Positions 49,703 through 58,276 of a stretch of 64,000 nt of DNA are shown here, piece after piece. Source of the stretch: Terrilactibacillus sp. S3-3 (GTDB taxonomy: Bacteria; Bacillota; Bacilli; Bacillales; Sporolactobacillaceae); assembly GCA_030437565.1 (NCBI GenBank), contig CP129291.1:3472001-3536000 (forward strand). The letters are read 5' to 3'. Below the pieces are notes generated by a model. It did no database searches, was not told the DNA's origin, and saw only the letters and a program-made list of their open reading frames with translations. Within the stretch, counting starts at the first letter, position 1. Every line of letters begins with the position of its first letter. The position numbers were made by a program, and so were the translations under genes.

Positions 49703-50992
49703 ATGAATAATTTAATTATCAAACATTTCGAACTCAATTCCTATAATACAAAAATATAAAAAGTGAGATTTTAGCAGGGATTACATCATTCTTTGCAGTA
49801 GCATACATTGTCATTGTAAATGCAAGTATATTAAACGATGCTGGGATGAATCTACATGCCGCTGTATTATCAACAATTCTAACATGCTCATTTAGTTGCA
49901 TCCTCATTGGTTTCTGGAGTAATTCACCACTTGTAATCATTCCAGGAATGGGAGAAAATATATTTTTTACCTATACTCTTGTGAGTTCTTTAGGATTAGC
50001 ATGGCAAGATGCCTTAACTGTGGTTTATTTTCAGGTATTATTTTCACCTTTATAGCCTTCACCTCAATACCACCACAATATTTAGTAAAGTCTATTCCTG
50101 ATTCCCTTAAGTATGGAATTACAGTTGGAATTGGGATCTTTCTCACTTTTATTGGCCTTCAAAAGGGAGGCATTATAGTAAATAACTCAAAGAACTTGAT
50201 CGGCTTGGGAAGCCTTGGAAATGCTTCTACCTTATTAACCTTAGGCACACTGGTTCTCGCTGCAGTATTTTATTTCTATAATGTGAAAGGCGGCTTCCTT
50301 ATTAGCATATGCTTAAGTACTATAGTGAGTTTGCTAATTGGAACTAGCCACATTTCTAATTCCATCAGCTTAAAGTCAATGTTCGGTGAATTTCCAATTG
50401 TATTTACAGCATTTTCTTTCAGGCAACTTATTACGTTTAACTTTTGGACAGGAGTCCTATCTCTTACACTAATATTAGTGTTTCAAAATCTCGGAACTAT
50501 TCAAGGACTACAGGCCGAGGGTGATAGTTCAGTTCATCTTATCAGGCAACTGGGATATCTAATATCTTTGCTGGTATATTTGGTAGCAGTTCAACTGTTG
50601 TGGCCCTAGAAAGCGCTGTAGGAATAGCTTCCGGGGCCAAAACTGGATTGTCAACAGTTGTTGCGGGAATTGCATTTATTTTATCTCTTATATTATTACC
50701 GTTTATTAATGCTATTCCTGCTAGCGCTGTATCCCCACTGTTAATTATTATTGGCAGTCTAATGCTTGGAAATGTAAGATTTATTAACTTCAATGATTTT
50801 TCAGAGTATTTCCCGAGCTTTCTTATAATTATCATGATTCCACTGTCTTATAATATTTCTAGCGGTATGGCATTTGGATTCATCTCTTACATAATAATTA
50901 AGATACTTTGTGGGAAATGGAAACAACTGAATTCCGCAATTTTAATAGTTGGGACTCTTTTCCTACTTAATTTTATACTGCCACTAATTTAA
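49703..50992 (+). CDS. NCS2-family purine/xanthine permease (AzgA type)
   Basis: Membrane permease of about 430 residues with 12 or more helices, for H+-coupled uptake of hypoxanthine, guanine or adenine in known AzgA members. Start 'MNNLIIKHFELNSYNTKI' after AGGAG; a break near 49758. Then 'EILAGITSFFAVAYIVIVNA' and 'PLVIIPGMGENIFFTYTLV' (AzgA signature is PGMGLNAFF), 'YGITVGIGIFLTFIGLQKGG' and, after breaks near 50030 and 50560, 'ESAVGIASGAKTGLSTVVAG' (usually SGVAEGGRTGLTAV). The Leu-Asn to Glu-Asn change in the PGMG motif is unusual. It follows the P450 by 50 bp and shares its AT-rich codon use. Substrate uncertain. Confidence 0.82.
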
Positions 50993-50997
50993 AGAGT

Positions 50998-51022
50998 AGC
51001 CCCGTCCGAATGGTACGGGGCT
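50998..51022 (+). terminator. Terminator of the permease gene
   Basis: AGCCCCGTCC GAAT GGTACGGGGCT followed by TCTTC, six bases after the stop. Confidence 0.8.
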
Positions 51023-51349
51023 TCTTCATATGGCCTATATTCCGGCCTTAATTCTTCGGATATTGCTTTATGCTTCACACTATCCACACATATAACGTCA
51101 ATAGACAATACCTTTTTTTATTGTTTTTTGGATAAAAAAGCCCCCTGCTAATGGCAGAGGGCTCGTCTTATGTTAGGGATATAAATTGTATTTTCATTAT
51201 ATCACTTGGTAATCAACTTTTTCAGCTCGCCGATCTAATATCCCCGACTTTTTTTTTTTTCGCATCATCGGTCACGGCCTCTTCGACTGCTTCGACGGCC
51301 GGCAGAACAGGCCACCAAAATGAAAGATTCTCCAAATCCAAATAACTTA
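51023..51349. other. Gap with a minus-strand coding fragment and terminator
   Basis: The minus strand 51190-51345 reads 'NLSFWWPVLPAVEAVEEAVT' then, after an A-run of 12, 'GDIRS' and 'KKLITK'. It ends near a terminator at 51134-51163. It looks like the tail of a small island gene; I cannot identify it. Confidence 0.35.
51134..51163 (-). terminator. Terminator on the minus strand
   Basis: AGCCCTCTGCC ATTA GCAGGGGGCT followed by TTTTTT on the minus strand. Confidence 0.75.
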
Positions 51350-51690
51350 GTCTTTGTTCGAAAAAAAACTATGAACTGGTTACAAATAATGCTGTCAACA
51401 ATTTACTGCGCCAGTTAGCAAGAAATTAGGTATTAAAAGTGTGACTTTCCATGCTTTGAGACACACGCACGCTAGTATTTTACTTTATAGCGGCCGCTCA
51501 ATAAGCTATGATTCGAAAACGGTTAGGTCATAAGACCACCTATAATACCTATACACATATTATTGACGAATTATATAATCACGAGTCTGAGGAAAGAAAA
51601 GACAATGGCCCATGCTTACCCTTAACTTGCCCTTATTTATCCTCAAAGTGTCGCTATGTGTCGGAAATCTATGCATTAAAAATCCCTTAA
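51350..51690 (+). pseudogene. Tyrosine integrase, C-terminal fragment
   Basis: Catalytic end of a phage/ICE-type integrase. With two frame changes it reads 'NYELVTNNAVNNLLRQLARK', 'VTFHALRHTHASILLYSG', then 'RKRLGHKTTYNTYTHIIDEL'. The H-x-L-R-H box, the 'LGH' motif and the nucleophile Tyr in NTYTHI are present; the N-terminal and core-binding domains and the first Arg are missing. It points at and stops inside the 82-bp repeat beside tRNA-Ala, the normal place for an island integrase. Not functional as it stands. Confidence 0.82.
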
Positions 51691-51757
51691 GTAAAGGGAT
51701 TTTCAAAGGTTTATCTGATTCTGCGAAAAACATAAATGGACGACGAAGAGATTCGAA
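51676..51757. repeat. 82-bp direct repeat, island end 2 (at tRNA-Ala)
   Basis: Pair of 45584-45665. Contains the terminator hairpin (TCCCTTAAGTAAAGGGA), the shared TTATCTGATTCTGCGAAAAAC block and the tRNA-Ala 3' end. It differs from copy 1 by an extra C (minus: G) in the acceptor and a few substitutions. Confidence 0.85.
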
Positions 51758-51810
51758 CTCTCGACCCCCGCGTTGCGAACGCGATGCTCTCCCGACTGAG
51801 CTACGCCCCC
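51737..51810 (-). tRNA. tRNA-Ala (anticodon CGC), one extra base in acceptor
   Basis: Minus-strand cloverleaf: acceptor 5' GGGGGCG, D arm GCTCAGTCGGGAGAGC, anticodon stem with loop TTCGCAA (CGC, reading GCG), T arm GAGAGTTCGAATCTCTT. The 3' acceptor reads CGTCGTCC where CGTCTCC would pair; the repeat copy at 45.65 kb has the pairing form. So this gene has a 1-nt insertion, from error or mutation. The discriminator A is encoded; CCA is not complete. Its terminator lies in the repeat. Confidence 0.8.
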
Positions 51811-52075
51811 ATAATAAGCCGGTTACTGATACCGGAAACGTATAAATTATATCACAAACTTAAAAAAAAAAGAACAATTTTTTTCGAGCGGAACATCTTA
51901 TTGTTTATTTTTGTTAGCCTCAATGTTGATCATTTGTTGCTTCTCGAGTTTGCCGTTAGAATTAAAGAGAGCAGGGAATGCCTCCTGTTGGAAGCAGTAT
52001 ATCAGAACTGTAAAAATTCTATTGACGAAAATGGACAACTTACACGGACAACAAATCAAGCAAGGGGATGAACAG

Positions 52076-52757
52076 ATGATGGAAAAAAGCCTTTTTGACC
52101 TGCGGCATACAGTCAGAATGTATACCGATCAACCTGTTCCGAAAGATGTGTTATTTAAGGTTTTGGCAGACGCCCAAAAAGCGCCTTCCTGGGCAAATTC
52201 TCAGCCGTGGGAAGTCTACGTGGCTGTCGGCGAACCCTTGGCACGGTTAAAAGCGGCAAACATCGCCTCTTTTGAAAAAAAAAAACGAACCTGGCAATAA
52301 TGATAGTGTGGTCTGGCCGGAAAACTGGCCGGAGAAATTGCAAAAACGAATGAATCGTACTTACAAAGAAATTTTTGAGGCCACCGGCGTCGCCCGTAAC
52401 AATGAACAGGCCCGCCGTGAAAACTGAAAAAAAAATAATTATAATTTATTTAATGCACCGGCGGCTGTTTTTTCTCTGCCTCGATGAAACCTTAACCGAG
52501 TGGTCCACCCTTGACCTCGGCATTATGCGGGCAACCTTATGCTTGCTGCCAATAAGCATGGACTTGGCGCCACACCGGCAGCCAGTTCGGTTAAATATGC
52601 GAACCATATCAGAGACATTCTTGACATTCCTGATCATTACCGAATTATGGTTGGAATTATGATCGGTTACGAGGATAAAGCCCATCCTTTTAATCGGCCG
52701 AGAACGTCGCGAGTGCCGGTCGAAAAAGCCGTTCATTTTAGAGGACTTCAAGAATAA
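52076..52757 (+). CDS. Nitroreductase-family NAD(P)H:FMN oxidoreductase
   Basis: About 225 residues. N-terminal 'SLFDLRHTVRMYTDQPVPKD' and 'AQKAPSWANSQPWEVYVA' give the FMN phosphate site (R-H-T-V-R and S-x-x-N-x-Q-P-W). After an A-run break near 52275, 'ENWPEKLQKRMNRTY' and 'FNAPAAVFLCLDE' follow, then 'WSTLDLGIM' and 'GLGATPAASSVKYA' and 'YRIMVGIMIGYEDKAHPFN', with the NRPRTSR motif that closes the FMN site. Typical dimeric nitro/quinone reductase. Breaks also near 52430 and 52530. ATG at 52076 has AAGGGG upstream. Reduces nitroaromatics or quinones in vitro in this family; true substrate unknown. Confidence 0.87.
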
Positions 52758-52759
52758 CG

Positions 52760-52800
52760 GGATGGCCGCTGGTTGCACAGGCTGCAGCAGCGGCCATTCC
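52760..52800 (+). terminator. Terminator of the nitroreductase gene
   Basis: Arms GGATGGCCGCTG and CAGCGGCCATTCC with a 16-base loop, starting just after the stop. Confidence 0.7.
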
Positions 52801-52964
52801 GTTTCTGATTTCGCTGATTCAATCGGAAAATCCAGGCAGTAAAAAGTGTTTAAGCCGTTCAGTATCTTATTTAAATCCTCCGCTGAAATTAAAAAAATAA
52901 TCTCTCAAAATTAGCTGCCTATTACTTTTTCATTTTTGGGGCAAAGTCCAAAATATTTCAGCCT

Positions 52965-54186
52965 TTATTCCGCATAAGCTGCATACGCTTCTAATACAGC
53001 TTCTTTCATACGTTTGCAGGCTTCATCACATTGTTCCTTTGTTGCAATAAGCGGCGGAATCAAACGAATGACGCTGTTGCCGATTAATGTCACAAGCAGT
53101 TTGTGATCAAAGCAGCGGTGTTTAATATCCAGTCCAACCGGGCGATCAAATGCGACGCCAATCATCAGCCCTTTGCCGCGGACTTCCTGAACGTGCGGAA
53201 TCGCCTGAAGCTGTTCCATAAAATACGCTCCGACATCGGACGCATGTTCCGCCAGATGATTATCCAGCATCTCTTGAACAGCAGCGTAGGCAGCGGCACA
53301 GCATACCGCGTTCCCGCCAAAGGTCGTTCCATGGGAGCCCATTGTAAAAGCCGAAGCCGCCTTTTCATTGGCACAGATAGCCGAGATCGGCATCCCGCCG
53401 CCCATCGCTTTGGCCATAGAAACGATATCCGGCTGAATGCCGTAATGCATATAGGCCATAATTTCGCCGGTTCGGCACCAGCCGGTCTGAATCTCGTCAA
53501 TTAATAGCAGCAAACCGTGTTTCGCGGCACAAGTCAGCAATTCCGGTCATGAATTCCTGAGTTGCCGGATTGACGCCGCCCTCACCTTGAATAGGCTCAA
53601 GCATGATGGCAATTGTCTGATCCGTGATGTGGGCGGCAAAGTCATCGACATTATTGAATTCCGCATAACTGAAACCGGGAACCACCGGTTTAAAACCGAG
53701 CTGGCAGGCATTGTCCGGCTGTCCGGTCGCCGACATTGCTATGTACGTCCATGGAAACTGTTTTTTGCGGTGATAATATGATATTTATCAGGTCCATAAT
53801 GATCAACGCCATATTTGCGCGCCATCTTAATCATCGCTTCATTGGCTTCCGTGCCCGTGCTTTGGTAGAAGATTTTATCCATTCCAAGTGTGGTGCAGAC
53901 AAGTTCCGCGAGCAGCGTTTGCGGAATGGTGTAGGGATAATTGAAAGTATGCATGATATCGCCGACTTGATCTTTGACGGCAGCAATCACTTTTTCGTTA
54001 CAGTTTCCGACACTTTACCGCAATCCCGCCATAAAAATCTAAATAGGCTTCACCGTTTTCATCGTATAGATACATGCCTTTTGCCCGTTCAGCAACCATG
54101 TCAAAGCGCTCATAAGTATCAATCATGTATTTTTTCGTTAACGCTTTAATCTCTTCAGCCGTTTTATGAATATCAGAAAGCCGCAT
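52965..54186 (-). CDS. Class III PLP aminotransferase (acetylornithine/4-aminobutyrate group)
   Basis: About 405 residues. N-terminal 'GMYLYDENGEAYLDFYGGIA', PLP-phosphate loop 'IFYQSTGTEANEAMIKMAR', 'NSFHGRT', 'IMLEPIQGEGGVNPAT', 'LLLLIDEIQTGWCRTGE' with the ring-stacking Asp, Schiff-base Lys in 'IVSMAKAMGGGMPIS' and 'HGTTFGGNAVCCAAAY'. C-terminal 'VRGKGLMIGVAF' and 'IRLIPPLI'. Breaks near 54000, 53745 and 53515. ATG at 54186 follows AGAGGATG. Closest in style to ArgD-like enzymes, but it is not beside arginine genes, so the substrate is open. A remnant of a related enzyme lies at 8.9 kb. Confidence 0.9.
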
Positions 54187-54598
54187 ACTTATCATCCTCT
54201 TTATGCATCAATTTTTAATAACCATTTTTAAAAATTGAAAAATAAAAAATTCCATCGAACGAAATTGAGAGCACAAGCAAAAATGACGGCCGTCTTAATC
54301 AAAGACATTGAATAAATTGAATTGTCGAACCTCATCTAATATTATATACATTGTGTAAAATTCTGTCAAATGTCTGTATGTCTATAGGTTTATGCCCAAT
54401 TAGGCATGCAGCCATGATGTTGAACCCGCTAAATTCGATAGAATAATCCCTTCCCTGTTGACGGAGGTGGCGAAAACAACCTCGTTTGATTTGAAAGCCC
54501 TCATCTAACGCCATAACAGCGGATGAGGGCTTTTGAAGTATGCGATACCTGGCACCTATTCAATTTTTCTTCTATTTAAATTTTTTTGATCCAGTAAA
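54187..54598. other. Intergenic region upstream of the aminotransferase
   Basis: AT-rich near 54220-54360 (aminotransferase promoter side). It contains the exoA-side terminator and no supported gene. Confidence 0.45.
54494..54534. terminator. Terminator of exoA (bidirectional hairpin)
   Basis: Arms AAAGCCCTCATC and GATGAGGGCTTT around a 17-base loop, about 65 bp after the exoA stop. Confidence 0.75.
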
Positions 54599-55364
54599 CT
54601 AATCCGCCAACTCAAGTTCAACCGGACAATGATCGGAACCCATGACATCGCTCAATATCCGCGATTCCTGAACTTTTTCCTGCAGCTTGTTCGAGACAAC
54701 AAAGTAGTCGATCCGCCAGCCAATGTTCCGGGTGCGGGCGTTGAATTGATAGGACCACCAGGAATATGCGCCGGCCTTGTCAGGATAAAGCAGTCTGAAA
54801 CTGTCGGTAAAACCCGCGGCCAGCAACTGCGAAAAGTCATCTCTTTCTTCGGCGGTAAAACCGGAATTATTCATGTTGCTTTTTGCATTCTTCAAATCAA
54901 TTTCCTGATGGGCGACATTTAAATCGCCGCAAAAGATAACCGGCTTCCGCTTGTCCAGTTCCTTAATATAATGGGTGAAAGCCTTTCCCCACTCAAGCCG
55001 ATACGGGAGCCGTGTCAAATCCCGCTTGGCGCTTGGCGTTTGGCGTATAGACCGTCAGCAGGTAAAAATTTTCGTATTCAAGCGTAATCAGCCGGCCTTC
55101 CTGATCGTGCTCTTCAATTCCCATCCCATAGGTGACGCTGAGCGGTTTTCTTTTTGTAAAGATCGCCGTTCCGGAGTAACCCTTCCTCACCGCATCGTTC
55201 CAATATTGATAATAGCCGGGTGTGTCAAAATAGATCTGTCCTTGCTGTAATTTCGTTTCCTGAATGCACAGCGCGTCCGCGTCATTTTCCAGCATCCATT
55301 GATAGACATCCATCTTGCGCTGCAGCGCCCTAAACCCATTCACATTCCATGACAAAAATTTCAC
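54599..55364 (-). CDS. exoA: Exodeoxyribonuclease III / AP endonuclease
   Basis: Base-excision repair enzyme that cuts DNA 5' of abasic sites. The EEP-fold motifs are intact: 'MKFLSWNVNGFRAL', metal Glu in 'ALCIQETKLQ', 'GYSGTAIFTKRKP', 'YENFYLLTVYTPN', 'VIFCGDLNVAHQEIDLKN' (catalytic Asp and Asn), 'YSWWSYQFNARTRNIGWRID' and the closing 'GSDHCPVELEL' His. The frameshift near 55010-55023 is a 7-bp tandem duplication (CGCCAAG twice on the minus strand), not a homopolymer change; removing one unit restores 'YTPNAKRDLTRLPYR'. About 253 residues, normal for ExoA. Confidence 0.94.
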
Positions 55365-55426
55365 TGCCGATTCCTCTCTCTCAACTTGTTGCTATTATCA
55401 TTCTATCATTTTGTCCTCTGATCGTG

Positions 55427-55452
55427 AAAAAGGAGCCTTGCAAGAAGGCTCC
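55427..55452 (-). terminator. Hairpin terminator upstream of exoA
   Basis: On the minus strand GGGAGCCTT CTTG CAAGGCTCC followed by TTTTTC. It would block transcription from the toxin side into exoA. Confidence 0.75.
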
Positions 55453-55458
55453 CGTGCA

Positions 55459-55488
55459 TTGCATTTTTTCAACGTATCCGGGTATAAT
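55459..55488 (+). promoter_or_regulatory. Plus-strand promoter for antisense (antitoxin) RNA
   Basis: TTGCAT at 55459-55464, 18-base spacer, GGGTATAAT with -10 at 55483-55488. No plus-strand gene follows; the predicted RNA runs antisense to the toxin mRNA 3' end. Confidence 0.7.
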
Positions 55489-55494
55489 AAATAT

Positions 55495-55645
55495 ATAGGA
55501 AACGTAAAATAAATCCGCCGGTGCAAATCCACACCGACGGAAGGGCAATATCCGCGATAAGAGCGGATGCAATGCTTTACACGAAATCTTAACAGTGATC
55601 CGTCCAAAGCTAATGCGACTAGCACATGGGCGGATTATTTCTTTC
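55495..55645 (+). ncRNA. Antisense RNA, candidate type I antitoxin (RatA-like)
   Basis: Predicted from promoter (55459-55488) to a plus-strand hairpin GATCCGTCC...GGGCGGATT with inner GCTA/TAGC pairing (about 55598-55636), followed by ATTTCTTTC. It overlaps the last 3-11 bases of the toxin ORF and all of its 3' untranslated region to the toxin terminator at 55504-55540. This tail-to-tail overlap is how RatA pairs with txpA mRNA. No protein-coding capacity was seen. Evidence is structural only; expression was not tested. Confidence 0.6.
55504..55540 (-). terminator. Terminator of the toxin mRNA
   Basis: On the minus strand CCGTCGGTG TGGATTTG CACCGGCGG followed by ATTTATTTTA. About 95 bp after the toxin stop, leaving a long 3' untranslated region. 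Confidence 0.75.
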
Positions 55646-55745
55646 TATTTGACAGAATCACCATAATGCTGACAATCCCTAAAATCACGGAGTAAAAAAT
55701 ATCCGTAATCTGGGAAGCAAGCATCAATGCCTGGTACACTGCCAC
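55635..55745 (-). CDS. Small hydrophobic type I toxin (TxpA / holin-like toxin family)
   Basis: 36-residue peptide starting VAVYQALMLASQITD, one predicted membrane helix (IFYSVILGIVSIMVIL) and a basic end SNRKK. The [x]xYxxLM start and basic tail match TxpA/BsrG-like membrane toxins of Bacillales. GTG at 55745 is preceded by GGGGGTGG. This Shine-Dalgarno lies in the 3' arm of a hairpin (GGTGACGCCCC with GGGGGTGGCGCC, about 55747-55775), so translation should be blocked until the leader is processed. An in-frame ATG at 55792 would add 15 residues but lacks a good site. Promoter and terminator are both visible. Confidence 0.7.
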   Translation of the reverse strand: MAVYQALMLASQITDIFYSVILGIVSIMVILSNRKK

Positions 55746-55812
55746 TGGCGCCACCCCCTTTCTTGGGGCGTCACCGCATCCGCTCATATACTTCATCTAT
55801 TGCCTTGATCTG

Positions 55813-55843
55813 ATTATAGCACGCCAATTTTGAATTGAGTGAA
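55813..55843 (-). promoter_or_regulatory. Promoter of the toxin gene
   Basis: On the minus strand TTCACT, 19-base spacer, TATAAT (55818-55813). The predicted leader is about 60 nt and holds the SD-sequestering hairpin. The -35 match is moderate. Confidence 0.5.
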
Positions 55844-55975
55844 AAATATAGCTAATGGTGGTATGATTGAACTCTACTCGGCGAGCCTGGCCACGGCTGT
55901 GATGTAACACTTGAGCGGCGTCCACGTTTCCATCCTTTGCCCCCCTTATCATTTTTATAAACCGCCGAATCCGTT

Positions 55976-57461
55976 TTATTGTTCAAATTTCTTCGGGAAC
56001 ATGATCGGCGTCAGTGTAATCCTTGCCTTGCTTCTTTGATCGATAGCCATCCCGATTCTTCCATCGACAACTCCTCTTCTAAACACCGTCCAATAAAGAA
56101 CAGCACCAAGCGCCAGCACCCCTAAAACAACCAGGGCCACTTGATGGTAGCCGGCTGGTACTGTTAAAATCCCGATTTCAAAAATGAGCCAAAGGCTGGC
56201 GACAACGAGCAGCAATGTCCGCCATTTTCCTAAGTTGAAAGAACCAGCGGCTGCCGGCAGATTTTTATGTTTTATGGCATAACAGAGAACGGTAATTAGG
56301 TAAAGGATCGAAGGCAAGACGGCCGATGCTCCTAATAACAGGGTTAACGAATCTGAAAAAATGACCGCGACAATGCCGAGCCCCAAAACCAAGAAAATAG
56401 CATTAATAGGTACCGCACTCTTTTTCGATATCTTCTTAAACTGTTTAGAAAAGAAGAAGACGTTATCGCGCGACATGACATAAATCAGCCGGGAAGCTGA
56501 TGCCATGATAATCAGCCCGCAGCAAAAATCGACACACTACACAAAGAACAAGAAATAGTGAGGCGATCGCATTGCCAAAGTTATTCTGTAAAATCAGCAA
56601 TATCGGGCTGGATGAAGCCGTCACTGCCGGGAGGCTTTTTATCGAAACAGACACAACAATAAGGAAGACCATGCCGATGATGCTGCTCAGCGCAACCGAG
56701 AAGATCATGGCCTTCGGTACGTTGGATCTGGCATTGATTGTTTCCTCCGATAGGTTGGCTGCCGCTTCAAACCCGACCAGCGTGAACGAGCCCATCACCA
56801 TTGACATTATGAAAGATCCGATATAAGGGGCATGTGCTGCGGACATCGTATTGCCCGTACTGACGAGCATGCCCCAGTTCGCTCTCCCCGACAACATGAC
56901 AACGGCTCCCAGAAAAATGATGATGCCGACGATGCCGATCACTTCGGTATACACCGCGATGTTATTTATCCGCGTCGCTAGTCTTGCGCCAAACGCGTTA
57001 ATTAAAGCCTGGAGGACAAGAATAGCGACAACAACCATCCAATTGATCGCCGCTTTACTGGCGTCAACTCCTAATAATTGGAGAATGATCGGCGCCAATC
57101 CAAAATCAACAGCGGGAACAACAAGAACTAAATAACAAAAACCGACCCAGCCGGAAAACCAGCCAAATCCTCGATTGACCAGCCGTGATACCCACTGATA
57201 AGAATAGCCGCTAAGCGGCACCTTCCCCGCCAGTTCACCAAATATGACAGCAACAATTAAATGACCAATGGCAACAAGCGGCCAAGTCCAGATTCCCGCG
57301 GGGCCGCTCGTGGTTAGAACAAGCCCATAACTTGAAAAAATACCCGTGGTAATCGAAATAAATGAAAACGCAACGGCGAATGAGCTGAAAAATTTTAATG
57401 TTCGTTTTAATTCGGAACGATGATCGGCGTCTTGAGAATGATCCTGTGCTGTTTGACTCAT
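55976..57461 (-). CDS. APC-superfamily amino acid / GABA-type permease
   Basis: Twelve-helix permease of about 495 residues. The N-terminus is hydrophilic, then 'LKFFSSFAVAFSFISITTGI' and 'GPAGIWTWPLVAIGHLIVAV', 'GELAGKVPLSGYSYQWVSRL' are signatures of the ACT subfamily (amino acid/choline/GABA permeases). Helix 6-7 shows 'VGFEAAANLSEETINARSNV' with the conserved Glu-Glu-T. A break near 56510-56530 joins 'MASASRLIYVMSRDN' of helix 8-9. ATG at 57461 has AAGGGGG upstream. Imports an amino acid, choline or polyamine; cannot be narrowed further. Monocistronic. Confidence 0.88.
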
Positions 57462-58094
57462 CGAATCGCAACCCCCTTAATTTGGTTAATCACAACCTGG
57501 ATTCACCCTCTGAAGTCGAACCTTTTGTCTCTCTACCTGGTACGATTTTTTAGATTATATTCATAATATTAAAAATACAAAAAAACTAAAAAAATGCCTG
57601 ACTTCAAGATGATGTTGGAAAAAGAAACACCTTGCCTTCATTTTCGTGTCCTCATTGCCAACAAATTGGCGTTTAAAAAGCGCGGATAGTCCACCTAATG
57701 GAAGATTAGATAACCTGCAAAGCATTGCAGAGCTCGGAACTTGTCTTCCAAATGAAATTTAATAGACGTTTTCTTCACCTCCCGACCTTTTTTTAACATT
57801 TGGATGTCCCCCTTTATTATTTAGTAAGCAATTATTATGCCAATTTTTTATCTTCATCATGATATGAGGATGCCTTTTGTTTACTTTTGTATCGCTCACT
57901 TTAAGATTTAACGATTTTTTTGTTTGAGAAAAAAAAAAATTCTTGCAAAAAGATGGGTCCCAATAGAATATACGCCAAAAAAAATGAATAAATAATTAAA
58001 AAAAATTAATTCAATTTTGAATAATATTGATAGTTAATAATGATTTTTTTAGTACCAGGAGTTAGAAAAACGGAGCGCCAACGCGGTTCATGAA
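57462..58094. other. Long AT-rich intergenic region
   Basis: Promoter side of the permease gene and upstream DNA of the structured RNA at 58.1 kb. Long A and T runs, no ORF with a plausible ribosome binding site, no recognised riboswitch. Confidence 0.45.
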
Positions 58095-58122
58095 TTGAAA
58101 CGAATCCTGTCAACAGTATAAT
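58095..58122 (+). promoter_or_regulatory. Sigma-A promoter without an associated ORF
   Basis: TTGAAA at 58095-58100, 16-base spacer, TATAAT at 58117-58122. It points into a hairpin-rich stretch that ends in a terminator 150 bp on. Confidence 0.65.
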
Positions 58123-58128
58123 TCCTCG

Positions 58129-58276
58129 AATGTATTGGAAAGTGAATGGTTTGTCACGAGGGACAACCAAAAGACTTATATGTCTTGCAGTCAATCAGCA
58201 CCTCACTTCATTCATATACGTGAGAATCGGCGGAGCAGATCCCGGAAAGAGAAAATCCCATCAATATGGGATTTTC
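58129..58276 (+). ncRNA. Candidate structured small RNA, about 148 nt
   Basis: Between a good promoter and a terminator. Hairpins by eye: GGTTTGTC with GGACAACC (58148-58168, one bulge), AAGAC with GTCTT (58171-58186), CTCAC with GTGAG (58202-58224), then the terminator AAAATCCCAT CAAT ATGGGATTTT (58252-58275). Short overlapping ORFs on both strands have no ribosome binding site and odd composition. I do not recognise it as 6S, tmRNA, T-box or any riboswitch; no gene follows on the plus strand. Confidence 0.5.
58252..58275. terminator. Terminator of the candidate small RNA
   Basis: Perfect 10-bp stem AAAATCCCAT/ATGGGATTTT with a CAAT loop; usable in either direction. Confidence 0.8.

Larger units (their letters stand above)
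45666..51675. mobile_element. AT-rich genomic island integrated at tRNA-Ala
   Basis: About 6.0 kb between two 82-bp direct repeats, one containing the 3' end of an intact-looking tRNA-Ala. The cargo is clearly more AT-rich than the flanks (codon third positions mostly A/T): a HAD phosphatase, a P450 split by an IS, an NCS2-type permease and the C-terminal end of a tyrosine integrase next to the tRNA. These are the standard marks of an integrase-mediated island. It is probably immobile now, since the integrase N-terminus is gone. Confidence 0.82.

Noticed and set aside
51151..51345. 64-codon plus-strand ORF near the island end
   Set aside because: It starts within the arm of a terminator hairpin and contains a T-run artefact; the opposite strand looks more protein-like.
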